This document shows, in pieces, positions 35,527-43,582 of a DNA stretch of 64,000 bases. The notes beneath the pieces were generated by a model. It ran no database searches, was not told where the DNA came from, and saw only the letters and a list, made by a program, of their open reading frames with translations. How positions within the stretch are numbered: the stretch's first letter is position 1; every line of letters begins with the position of its first letter. Source of the DNA: Lachnospiraceae bacterium MD308 (GTDB taxonomy: Bacteria > Bacillota > Clostridia > Lachnospirales > Lachnospiraceae). The DNA is taken from the NCBI GenBank assembly GCA_000403475.2, contig KE159795.1:1919534-1983533 (forward strand), written 5' to 3'. A program made the translations under genes and the position numbers.

Positions 35527-35555
35527 TTGAAAATAAACGGCCGGCACCTTATACT
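35527..35555 (+). promoter_or_regulatory. Promoter of the MATE exporter gene
   Basis: TTGAAA (35527-35532) and TATACT (35550-35555) are 17 bases apart, about 33 bases before the ATG. Confidence 0.7.
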
Positions 35556-35588
35556 GATAATAATGAAAGAAATGGTGATGACAGAATA

Positions 35589-36965
35589 ATGAAACATATC
35601 GCAAATAAAGAAAAAGATTTCGGCCAAGGGAGCGTCGCAGCCAATATCCTGCGCCTGGCAATCCCTATGACTTTAGCACAATTAATTAATGTATTATACA
35701 ATGTGGTGGACAGGGCTTACATCGGCCATATCCCGGGCACATCAACCGATGCCCTCACCGGCATCGGCCTGACGCTGCCGGTCATTACGATAATCACCGC
35801 ATTTGCCAACTTGTTTGGCATGGGCGGCTCGCCGCTGTTTTCTATCGCAAGAGGCGCAGATGAACCTGAAAAAGCGGAAAAAATTATGGGAAACTGTTTT
35901 TCTATGTTACTCTTATCAGGAATCGTCCTGTCTGTCACCTGTTACATATTTCGAAGACCGCTTTTATACCTGTTCGGTGCAAGCGACATCACATATCCTT
36001 ATGCAGAGTCTTATGTCACGCTGTACCTTCTCGGCACTCTGTTTGTTATGATCAGCCTTGGCATGAACTATTTTATCAATGCCCAGGGATTTGGCATCAT
36101 CGGCATGCTCACCGTATCAATCGGGGCTGTGCTCAATCTCTTGCTAGATCCCCTCTTCATCTTTGTCTTTCATATGGGTGTGCGGGGCGCCGCTCTTGCA
36201 ACTATTATCTCCCAGGGAATTTCCGCCCTGTGGGTGCTGCGGTTTTTGCTGGGGATGAAGGCACTGGTCAGGCTGAGCTCAAAAAGCATGACGCTCTCCC
36301 TCCCACTTATAAAGGAAATAACAGCTCTGGGCCTCTCCGGGTTTGTCATGGCTATTACCAACGGCTCCGTACAAATCATCTGCAATGCCACACTGCAGCG
36401 CTGCGGCGGCGACCTCTATGTTGGAATCATGACAGTAGTCAATTCTGTCCGCGAAGTTGTAACCATCCCGGTAACGGGTCTCTCGAACGGTGCACAGCCT
36501 GTTATGAGCTTTAATTACGGCGCGAAAAAGTATGACCGTGTGAAGTCTGCAATAAAGCTGACCACCATATTTTCCATCGTTTTTACCTTCATTATATGGG
36601 CGCTCATCTTTTTCTTTCCGCATCTTTTCATCCGGCCATTCAGCAGCGAGCCTGAGCTTTTGCAGGAAGGAGTTCCTGCCATGCACCTGTACTTTTTCGG
36701 AATCTTCCTGATGGCGCTGCAATTTTCCGGACAGTCAACATTTGTTGCCCTGGGAAAATCAAAGCAGGCAGTATTTTTTTCGCTGCTGCGTAAAGCGATC
36801 ATCGTCATCCCCCTTACCCTGTTCCTCCCGTCCATCGGCGGCCTTGGAACTGACGGGGTATTTTTAGCAGAGCCAATCTCCAATCTGATTGGCGGCGGCG
36901 CATGCTTTACCACGATGATGTTAACCGTGTGGCGGCGGCTTAACGATGAAAAGAATAAGCCATAA
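35589..36965 (+). CDS. MATE-family efflux transporter
   Basis: A 458-residue exporter with twelve predicted membrane helices in two six-helix halves. The N-terminal half starts ANILRLAIPMTLAQLINVLYNVVDRAYIG split by family-typical residues, and the second half contains NGAQPVMSFNYGAKKYDRV, a strong MatE signature. Such proteins export cationic drugs or metabolites using Na+ or H+. It shares a transcript direction with spmA, which starts 45 bases later, so the two may be co-transcribed. Confidence 0.9.
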   Translation: MKHIANKEKDFGQGSVAANILRLAIPMTLAQLINVLYNVVDRAYIGHIPGTSTDALTGIGLTLPVITIITAFANLFGMGGSPLFSIARGADEPEKAEKIMGNCFSMLLLSGIVLSVTCYIFRRPLLYLFGASDITYPYAESYVTLYLLGTLFVMISLGMNYFINAQGFGIIGMLTVSIGAVLNLLLDPLFIFVFHMGVRGAALATIISQGISALWVLRFLLGMKALVRLSSKSMTLSLPLIKEITALGLSGFVMAITNGSVQIICNATLQRCGGDLYVGIMTVVNSVREVVTIPVTGLSNGAQPVMSFNYGAKKYDRVKSAIKLTTIFSIVFTFIIWALIFFFPHLFIRPFSSEPELLQEGVPAMHLYFFGIFLMALQFSGQSTFVALGKSKQAVFFSLLRKAIIVIPLTLFLPSIGGLGTDGVFLAEPISNLIGGGACFTTMMLTVWRRLNDEKNKP

Positions 36966-37010
36966 TCTGCCCGCATATGTTGAGATAAAGAGACTTTAAA
37001 AGGAAATCTT

Positions 37011-37628
37011 ATGCTGAATTATTTATGGGCGGGAATGATCCTTGTCGGAATTATATTTGCGGCCTTTACCGGACGGATGCCGGACATCACCAACGCCGCT
37101 TTAGATTCCTCGAAAGAGGCGGTAACTCTATGCATTACTATGATGGGAGTGATGTCCTTCTGGGTCGGACTTATGGAAATCGCAGCGAATGCAGGGATTA
37201 TTGAGAATACCTCCAAAAAAATACGTCCCCTGATTCGCTTTCTCTTTCCAAATCTGCCAGGGAATCACCCTGCGCAAGAACATATCACTACGAACATCAT
37301 CGCCAATGTTCTGGGACTTGGATGGGCGGCGACGCCGGCAGGGCTAAAGGCGATGGAGGAGCTTTCAAAGCTGGAGGATGACAGAAGACAGGGGAGATTT
37401 CCGGGGCCGGTGAGAAAAAAAGGAATTGCCAGTAATGAGATGTGTACATTTTTGATTATTAATATCTCATCGCTGCAGCTGATTCCGGTGAATGTAATCG
37501 CCTACCGGAGCCAGTACGGGAGCGTGAACCCGGCGGCGGTTGTGGGGCCGGGAATTGCGGCGACGGCGGTGAGTACGATTGTGGCAATTGTATATTGTAA
37601 GTTGATGGATGGGAAGCGGAGAGTGTGA
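37011..37628 (+). CDS. spmA: Spore maturation protein A (nucleoside-recognition domain)
   Basis: A 205-residue membrane protein of the SpmA family. It starts MLNYLWAGMILVGIIFAAFTG, contains ANVLGLGWAATPAGLKAME in the middle and ends with AATAVSTIVAIVYCKLMDG. It works with SpmB in spore dehydration. AAAAGGAAATCTT precedes the ATG. Its last third is repeated in degraded form at 39681-39806 and 43226-43486, which marks the spmA 3' end as the attachment or recombination point of the AT-rich island that follows. Confidence 0.9.
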   Translation: MLNYLWAGMILVGIIFAAFTGRMPDITNAALDSSKEAVTLCITMMGVMSFWVGLMEIAANAGIIENTSKKIRPLIRFLFPNLPGNHPAQEHITTNIIANVLGLGWAATPAGLKAMEELSKLEDDRRQGRFPGPVRKKGIASNEMCTFLIINISSLQLIPVNVIAYRSQYGSVNPAAVVGPGIAATAVSTIVAIVYCKLMDGKRRV

Positions 37629-37761
37629 GGCTCCCCGCTTTTGTGTTAAAAATGAGTTATTACATATAAAACTAATAAAAATATATTAAATTGGATAAAA
37701 AGGTTTAAATATAATATATAAGTAGTATAATAAATAAAAAAAGAAAAAGGAGAGGCTGATA

Positions 37762-38958
37762 ATGGTATTAAAGGCGGAAGATGTATTCAGACCAGGTGCA
37801 TTTCCTGAATATACTTATATATCACGTAAATCTGCGGTTTCAGACCTGCCATATGAATTTCGTTTAATGCAGGCAATAAAGGTGTCCGGTTTTTTGACTT
37901 CTTTGGTAGGCCCTTCCAAGATGGGAAAAACGATTCTGTGTGAAAAGGTTATAGGATTTGAAAAAATTGTGGAAGTCTCAGGGGCAGATTTTAGTTTTGA
38001 GATAGATTTTTGGAAAGTGGTTGCCGCAAAAGCTGGTTTGGCTTATGAGGGAGAGTTTTCTTCTGAAAAAATGATTGCTGATACCAAAGATAAATATTCG
38101 AAAAAAGAAACTTATTCTTTGACAAAAGATAAAATTATAGAATACTACAAAAAAGAAAATCTGGTTTTGGTTATCGATGATTTCCATTACGCGCCGGAAG
38201 AGAAACGGATGCAGATTGCACAGCAGCTTAAAGATGCAATCCGAAGAGGATTTAAGGCAATTGTTGTTTCTTTGCCCCACAGGGCAGATGAAGCAATCCG
38301 CAGGAACGCAGACCTTTCAGGACGCTTAAGCATGATCAATATGGAATCATGGGAAGTAAATGATCTAAAGGAAATTGCAAAAGTAGGATTTAAAAAATTG
38401 GGTGTACAAATTGAAGAAGATGTTGCAACACAGATTGCGGTAGAAAGTTTATCTTCTCCGCAGTTGATGCAGTACATCTGCTTGAATATCTGTACGATTC
38501 TGGAAATGTCAGGCAGCGATGATTGGTGCGTAAAACCAGAAATTTTGAAAACCGCATATCGATACACAACTGCAAATTTTGAATATGGCGATGTGGTATC
38601 CCTGATGCAAAAAGGGCCAAACATGAGAGGAAAAAGCAGGAACAGATTCCGAACAGATAATGGTAAGGATTATGATCTTTATGAATTGATTGTAAAATCC
38701 ATTGCAGAAAATCCACCTATTATGAAATTGGAATTTGAGGACGTTAAAGAGCGTATTTATTGTTTGATTGCAGATGATTGTAAAAAACCTACTCCGCAAG
38801 CTATAAAAGAAAGTTTGGTTAAGCTACAGGAATTATTGGATGGCCGGGAGGATATATTCAAAGTTCTTGATTGGAAGGAAGGAGTATTGTATATTTTAGA
38901 CCCTTTATTTTTGTTCTATTTACGCTGGGGAGGGGGCGGAAATAAAGATGTTTATTAA
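37762..38958 (+). CDS. AAA ATPase of a candidate defence cassette
   Basis: A 398-residue AAA/STAND-like ATPase. Walker A is GPSKMGKT (about 53-60), Walker B LVLVIDDFH (about 138), and a possible sensor lies in AIVVSLPHRADEAIRRN. The C-terminus ILDPLFLFYLRW is typical of small AAA proteins that control partner effectors. AGGAGAGG lies before the ATG. DNA is clearly more AT-rich than the flanking genes. The stop overlaps the start of the nuclease-like gene by 11 bases, so the two formed one unit in which the ATPase probably sensed or switched the nuclease. Confidence 0.8.
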   Translation: MVLKAEDVFRPGAFPEYTYISRKSAVSDLPYEFRLMQAIKVSGFLTSLVGPSKMGKTILCEKVIGFEKIVEVSGADFSFEIDFWKVVAAKAGLAYEGEFSSEKMIADTKDKYSKKETYSLTKDKIIEYYKKENLVLVIDDFHYAPEEKRMQIAQQLKDAIRRGFKAIVVSLPHRADEAIRRNADLSGRLSMINMESWEVNDLKEIAKVGFKKLGVQIEEDVATQIAVESLSSPQLMQYICLNICTILEMSGSDDWCVKPEILKTAYRYTTANFEYGDVVSLMQKGPNMRGKSRNRFRTDNGKDYDLYELIVKSIAENPPIMKLEFEDVKERIYCLIADDCKKPTPQAIKESLVKLQELLDGREDIFKVLDWKEGVLYILDPLFLFYLRWGGGGNKDVY

Positions 38959-39554
38959 TTCCGGTAGTATACAACAAGCAATGGAAGGATTGGTGTGTGC
39001 AAAGGACAGTCAGTCATTTCAAGTCGCAACAAGTGCTTTAAGAGAGCAGATGAAAAGAACAGGAATGGATTCGCAATATTTAATTGGTTTGGAAAGAAGA
39101 GCCTACTATCTCCCAAATGAATATTCTGATAAAGATACAAAAGAAAAGATGGTTGAAGCCAAAAAGAGAGTAATAGAGTACATGAATGAGATTATGAATG
39201 TAAATGAAAACGGCAGACTGCTTTTGGATATACTGGATAATTTTTATCTTTTTGAAAGGAAACTTCATAAAAGAGGAGGGATTCAAAAAGAGCAGTTAGA
39301 AGGTTTAAGGATAAAAAATGAGTACGATGTCCAACATTTGTTGTATGCATATCTTAAACCACTCTATCCAATGACAAGAGCAGAGGTAAATGAGGATACG
39401 GGATATGGTACATTATAGTGCAAAAAATATTTATTTTTTCATATATGATAAAGAAAAATTGATTGATAACCCTTGTAATTTTAAACGAATTTATGAAGAA
39501 AAGATGAAGGACAAGCATATTTATATTATTATTCACCAACCTAAGATATTATAA
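38948..39554 (+). pseudogene. DpnII/MboI-type PD-(D/E)XK nuclease, broken by internal deletion
   Basis: The first frame (156 residues, to 39418) has the segment IKNEYDVQHLLYAYLKPLYP and TRAEVNEDTGYGT, which I recognise as the front of the REase_DpnII-MboI domain. It stops just where the catalytic part should follow. From 39402 another frame reads DMVHYSAKNIYFFIYDKEKL...KHIYIIIHQPKIL to 39554, the C-terminal end of the same domain. The middle, with the catalytic Asp and Glu-X-Lys, is missing. The frames meet at GGATACGGGATATGG, a short imperfect repeat that could have mediated the deletion. The ATPase partner is intact. Confidence 0.72.
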
Positions 39555-39654
39555 ATTTTGATACTTAGTATCTACAAAAGATGAAGCGCTTTTACGTGAA
39601 GATCCGGAATGCTGTTATGATAATGGAAACTAATTAGGCAAATAGGAGAACAAT

Positions 39655-39677
39655 TTTTTAGTCTTAGCTTGACACAA
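39655..39677 (+). repeat. Boundary motif, copy 1
   Basis: TTTTTAGTCTTAG followed by CTTGACACAA directly precedes the second, degraded copy of the spmA 3' end. The same motif with two substitutions is at 43203-43225, again directly before an spmA remnant. Bases 39555-39654 show no gene. Confidence 0.65.
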
Positions 39678-39680
39678 CCG

Positions 39681-39806
39681 TACAGGAGCCAGTAGGGGAG
39701 CGTGAACCCGGCCGGGATTGTGGGGGCAGGGATTGCGGCTACGGCGGTGAGTACAATTGTCGCTGTGATCTTTTGCAAGATTATGGATGGGAATAGGGGA
39801 AAATAG
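39681..39806 (+). pseudogene. spmA 3'-end remnant, copy 2
   Basis: The 126 bases match the end of intact spmA (37502-37628) at most positions and read YRSQ-stop-GSVNPAGIVGAGIAATAVS and so on to the natural stop. The in-frame TAG replaces TAC, and no start exists, so it is not expressed as SpmA. Amino acid changes such as AVIFCKIMDGN show that it has diverged for some time or came from another strain. Confidence 0.85.
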
Positions 39807-39900
39807 TCCCCTTTGCGCTCTTGTAATAGAAAATGGTACGATTTTTGTGACAAAACCATATTTTGAGGGTATAATATAAATGTTCCTACAAATATGTTTA

Positions 39901-40066
39901 CTAGTGTACTGACCGAATTATATTTAGCTAAACTCCGCAGAATATTTTTCTGAGAGTGCTGTTTCCCAAACGCAGGCGTAGCGGGCTACGCTGAGGCTTG
40001 GGAAATAGTTCTATCGGGAAAATAGGCAAGGAATTTTAGCTAAATATAATCGTGTCAGCACACTAG
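39901..40066. repeat. MITE-like palindromic element
   Basis: A 166-bp segment is bounded by imperfect inverted repeats of about 32 bases (39901-39932 and 40035-40066; ends CTAGTG/CACTAG). An inner hairpin TTTCCCAA/TTGGGAAA (39962-40003) encloses CGTAGC/CTACG. There is no reading frame. The structure is that of a non-autonomous miniature transposon or a large folded RNA element. Its right arm contains TATAAT (40045-40050) ahead of the DUF262 gene. Bases 39807-39900 hold nothing I recognise except another TATAAT near 39870. Confidence 0.7.
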
Positions 40067-40081
40067 ATTAAGGTAAAAATT

Positions 40082-41344
40082 ATGGATGCAAATATCAAAG
40101 AAAACGTAGAGAAAATGGTTACTGCCGGAAAAGAAAATGGTAGCATAAAAACAACAACGATTACACAATTGCTTAATGATTTGGGGATATATTCGGATGA
40201 GCAGTATAATGAAATTATAGAATTAATAGAAGAAAGAAACATTAATTTGATCGTAGATTCTACAGAACAACGAAATATGATATTAGATTCAAGCAAAATA
40301 TCAATTATGCCTAAAACATTGAGCGTTGAAGCAATAGTTAAAAAACTTAAATATAAAGAAATAGATTTGGATACAGAATTTCAAAGAAAACGTAGTTTGT
40401 GGACTGAAACTGTAAAAAGTCAGCTCATAGAATCGCTAATGATTCAATTGCCAATTCCTCCAATGTATTTTGATGCAAGAGATACAAATAAGTGGAAAAT
40501 TATAGATGGCTTACAAAGATTGTGCACATTAAATGAATTTCTTTTAGAGAAAAAATGGCGGTTGACTAATTTGGAATATTTAGCAGATTATAATAACTGC
40601 AGTATGGATGACTTGCCCAGAATTTATCAGAGAAGAATTGAAGAAGGACAATTAGCTTTTTATTTAATATTGCCAGAAACACCAGAAGAAGTAAAATATA
40701 GTCTATTTAAAAGAATAAATACACCTGGATTAAAGTTAGAACCACAGGAGATAAGACATGCTTTATTTCAAGGTAAAGCCACCAAATTATTAAAAGAATT
40801 GGCAGAAACAGAACTGTTTCGCAAAGCTACAGGAAATGATGTGCCTTCATCCCGAATGCAAGACAGAGAGATGGTATTGAGATATTTGGCACTACATTAT
40901 TTGGGGCCTAATGAATATAAAAAATATAGTATTGACGAATATTTAAATAAGGCTATGGCATTTTTAAATGAACAGGATGATGATTTTATTGAGCAATGTA
41001 AGACTTTATATGTTGAGTCCTTAGAATGTGTATATTGCATATTTGGAAGATATGCATTCAGGCGCATTTCTAAAATAAGAGAACAGGATATAAAACCAAT
41101 TAATACAGCATTGTTTGAAGGATGGGTAAATGGAGTGTCCCAGTTGAATGCTCAGGAAAGACTTTTGTTAATACAAAAAAAAGACGATGTTAAAAAATTA
41201 TATATTGAAGAATTAGATAAAAAGAGTTCGTTTTATAATGATATAGGTTCTGGAAAATATAGGTCGTTTATTCGCAGAAATGAAACTATTCAAAGAATAA
41301 TATTGGAGGTTTTAAATGAAAATAGACAGATTACAATTAATTAA
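40082..41344 (+). CDS. DUF262 protein with sigma-1.1-like N-terminus
   Basis: A 420-residue DUF262 (GmrS/ParB-like) protein. The domain motif is visible as LDTEFQRKRSLWTETVKSQL, LPIPPMYF and WKIIDGLQRLCTL (about 98-155); in this family the DGQQR-type motif (here DGLQR) binds or hydrolyses nucleotide. Residues about 20-60 (ITQLLNDLGIYSDEQYNEI then IELIEERNINLIV) resemble the helical sigma-70 region 1.1 fold. DUF262 proteins occur in anti-phage systems such as type IV restriction. It starts an AT-rich three-gene operon and overlaps the next gene by 29 bases. Confidence 0.8.
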   Translation: MDANIKENVEKMVTAGKENGSIKTTTITQLLNDLGIYSDEQYNEIIELIEERNINLIVDSTEQRNMILDSSKISIMPKTLSVEAIVKKLKYKEIDLDTEFQRKRSLWTETVKSQLIESLMIQLPIPPMYFDARDTNKWKIIDGLQRLCTLNEFLLEKKWRLTNLEYLADYNNCSMDDLPRIYQRRIEEGQLAFYLILPETPEEVKYSLFKRINTPGLKLEPQEIRHALFQGKATKLLKELAETELFRKATGNDVPSSRMQDREMVLRYLALHYLGPNEYKKYSIDEYLNKAMAFLNEQDDDFIEQCKTLYVESLECVYCIFGRYAFRRISKIREQDIKPINTALFEGWVNGVSQLNAQERLLLIQKKDDVKKLYIEELDKKSSFYNDIGSGKYRSFIRRNETIQRIILEVLNENRQITIN

Positions 41345-42407
41345 TTTTAAATGCTTATCAAATGTTACATTTGAATTTGGAAATTTAAACATATTGGCAG
41401 GTGCCAATGGTTGTGGAAAATCTTCTTTAATTCATGCATTGCTTTTGCTACGCCAGTCTTATGAACAGTATAGAGATTTAAATAAGTTGTTACTATGTGG
41501 CAAATATGTCAATTTAGGTTCTGCGAAAGATTTACTATATGAGCATGCAGAAAAGGATGAGGGAATTTCATATAAAATTTTTAATGAAAAAAACGAAAAA
41601 TTAGAGTTGTCTTATGAATATATTCCTGAAAATCGTATACTTAATATCCTGGAATATAGAGATCGTAGCTTGAAAAATTTGAATATTTTTGACGATGCAT
41701 TTGAATATTTATCCGCTGAAAGAATAGTACCACAAACCACTTATTCTTCAATTAGCCAAGATGATTTGTTAGGTAGTCATGGAGAAAATGCCTTTAATTT
41801 TTTGGAAAAATATGGCGCTACATTTAAAGTAGAAAAAATATTTCAAGACGAAACAAAAAATGAATATCTGTTATATTATATAAATAAGTGGATGGAGAGA
41901 ATTTTTCAAGGCTTTCGTCTGCAATTATCTCCGATTGCAGAAGCAGATGCGGTCGGTTTACGATATGCAGAAAAAAGCAGGGATCGAGTAAGTAATTCGT
42001 ATAGGGCAATTAATGTAGGATTTGGAATTACGTATGTTCTTCCTATTCTTGTTGCATTATTAAAAGCAAAGAAAAATGATTTAATACTTATAGAAAATCC
42101 AGAGGCGCATTTACATCCTAAAGCGCAAAGGATTATAGGAGAATTATTAGCAAAAGCTGCATCAACGGGAGCACAAGTTGTTGTTGAAACACACAGCGAC
42201 CATATATTAAATGGCATCCGAATTTCAGTGAAAAATAAAATGATTAATCCAACTGATGTGAAAATGTTTTTCTTCATGAAAGAAGATGTTGGAACAAAAT
42301 ATCATACAAATATTTATTCGCCTCAAATGGATGATGAAGGAAATATTGATATATGGCCCGAAGGCTTTTTTGATGAGTGGGATAATGCCTTAGCACAGCT
42401 TTTTTGA
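41316..42407 (+). CDS. AAA15/21-type ATPase with DUF3696 C-terminus
   Basis: A 363-residue OLD-like ABC ATPase. Walker A is ILAGANGCGKSSLI (about 28-41). Walker B is LILIENPEAHLHPKAQR (about 255), and the switch His lies in VVVETHSDHILNGIR. The C-terminal GNIDIWPEGFFDEWDNAL is the DUF3696 signature. GGAGG lies before its ATG, inside the end of the DUF262 gene. No TOPRIM nuclease domain is fused, so an effector must be separate. With the flanking genes it forms a candidate defence module. Confidence 0.82.
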   Translation: MKIDRLQLINFKCLSNVTFEFGNLNILAGANGCGKSSLIHALLLLRQSYEQYRDLNKLLLCGKYVNLGSAKDLLYEHAEKDEGISYKIFNEKNEKLELSYEYIPENRILNILEYRDRSLKNLNIFDDAFEYLSAERIVPQTTYSSISQDDLLGSHGENAFNFLEKYGATFKVEKIFQDETKNEYLLYYINKWMERIFQGFRLQLSPIAEADAVGLRYAEKSRDRVSNSYRAINVGFGITYVLPILVALLKAKKNDLILIENPEAHLHPKAQRIIGELLAKAASTGAQVVVETHSDHILNGIRISVKNKMINPTDVKMFFFMKEDVGTKYHTNIYSPQMDDEGNIDIWPEGFFDEWDNALAQLF

Positions 42408-42419
42408 GAGGATAACTGA

Positions 42420-43169
42420 ATGGAAATTATTTTTAATGATATAGCAACGCATTATCAATTCAAAGATAAATATGATGCATTAGAAAAAATGAAAATAGGA
42501 ATTGAAACATTAGCATGTCTTCGAAAGCAGGATACAACTTTTAAGATATGTTCACAAGGGAAAATCACTGGTTTAGAAATAGCTCCAGGATATTATTTCC
42601 CACAGCTTTTTAGTGAGGATAATAAATCTTTAAATCAAAATCATAAAACAGCAATAAGGACTTTCTTTACAAACTTTAATAATTTAACTTGCGGAAAAGA
42701 TAAATTTGTTTTTGAAGGAATAGAATCTGTTCAATGTGGAATGGCTTATAGGACAAATAGTCTATCATTTAGTCTTGGAACAAAGGATTTCTTTTTCAAA
42801 CAACAAATTTCAGGTGATTATGTTTTTGGAGAAACAATTAAAAGAGAGGTAAAAATTGATAATGTATCTAAAAAAGAACATATAGACATACATTGGTTTA
42901 AATTGAAAAGAAGAATATATGAATCGAATCCCAAACATAAAGCTAACTATGGATGGGGAAGTCCAATGGATTTGGATGAGAAAGAGGCTCAATATGTTTT
43001 GGATAGAGCAATTGAGGCTGATAAGGATGAGAAGCATCTGATTGCGAGATATAATGATGTTTATTACTCATTTAGATGTCATTTGAGGAATTTCTATCAC
43101 GGCTATCAAGATAACTCAATGCCGGAAGATATGAAACGCAGACTTACTAATATTTCTCCTATTACATAA
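42420..43169 (+). CDS. Unknown third protein of the DUF262/DUF3696 module
   Basis: A 249-residue soluble protein that I cannot assign to a family. It has a central region rich in aromatic residues (GLEIAPGYYFPQLF, NSLSFSLGTKDFFF) and a C-terminal part with HWFKLKRRIYE, KANYGWGSPMD and the His/Cys-containing FRCHLRNFYHGYQ. No signal peptide or membrane segment is visible. It follows the ATPase gene by 12 bases with GAGAGGA as ribosome binding site, so it belongs to the operon and may be the effector or a specificity factor. Confidence 0.75.
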   Translation: MEIIFNDIATHYQFKDKYDALEKMKIGIETLACLRKQDTTFKICSQGKITGLEIAPGYYFPQLFSEDNKSLNQNHKTAIRTFFTNFNNLTCGKDKFVFEGIESVQCGMAYRTNSLSFSLGTKDFFFKQQISGDYVFGETIKREVKIDNVSKKEHIDIHWFKLKRRIYESNPKHKANYGWGSPMDLDEKEAQYVLDRAIEADKDEKHLIARYNDVYYSFRCHLRNFYHGYQDNSMPEDMKRRLTNISPIT

Positions 43170-43202
43170 AATAGCATTTTTAAATTGAAAAATAGAAACA
43201 AA

Positions 43203-43225
43203 TTTTTAGTCCTACCTTGACACAA
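43203..43225 (+). repeat. Boundary motif, copy 2
   Basis: TTTTTAGTCCTAC followed by CTTGACACAA is identical in 21 of 23 positions to 39655-39677. It is joined directly to a longer spmA remnant that starts at a different spmA position. The motif therefore belongs to the incoming DNA and not to spmA. Confidence 0.65.
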
Positions 43226-43486
43226 GCCAATGTGCTGGGGCTTGGGTGGGCGGCAACGCCTGCCGGGCACAAGGCGATGGAGGAGCTTTCAAAGCCGGAG
43301 GATGACAGGAGACATGGAAAACTTCCGGAACCGGTTAGAAAGAAAGGAAATATAATCGTGTACCGGAGCCAGTACGGAAGCGTGAACCCGTCGGCAGTTG
43401 TTGGGCCGGGAATTGCTGCGACGGCGGTGAGTACGATTGTGGCAATTGTATATTGCAAGTTGATGGATGGAAAGCGGAGAGTATAA
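43226..43486 (+). pseudogene. spmA 3'-end remnant, copy 3
   Basis: Reads ANVLGLGWAATPAGHKAME and on to CKLMDGKRRV, equivalent to about residues 99-205 of SpmA, with an in-frame loss of about 24 residues after PVRKKG (the segment IASNEMCTF through PVN is gone). It is very similar to the intact gene and ends at the same stop. An ATG in the motif at 43217 could open an 89-residue frame, but no ribosome binding site is seen. Confidence 0.87.
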
Positions 43487-43533
43487 AAAACTCTCCATTT
43501 TTTATTTCATATCTATAACATTTTTCAAAAATA

Positions 43534-43542
43534 TGGTATAAT
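43534..43542 (+). promoter_or_regulatory. Extended -10 promoter of the hybrid kinase gene
   Basis: TGGTATAAT combines a TG extension with a perfect TATAAT, about 40 bases before the kinase start. No -35 is evident. Confidence 0.5.
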
Positions 43543-43582
43543 TTATTAATATAACTAAAATTACAGCAGGATGGAGAACAAG

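Noticed and set aside
43217-43486. 89-residue frame as a functional short SpmA
   Set aside because: It lacks the first half of the protein and an internal segment, has no ribosome binding site, and its start lies in the boundary motif; treated as a remnant.
37629-43570. CRISPR array or prophage in the AT-rich island
   Set aside because: No regularly spaced repeats and no phage structural, integrase or replication genes were found there.
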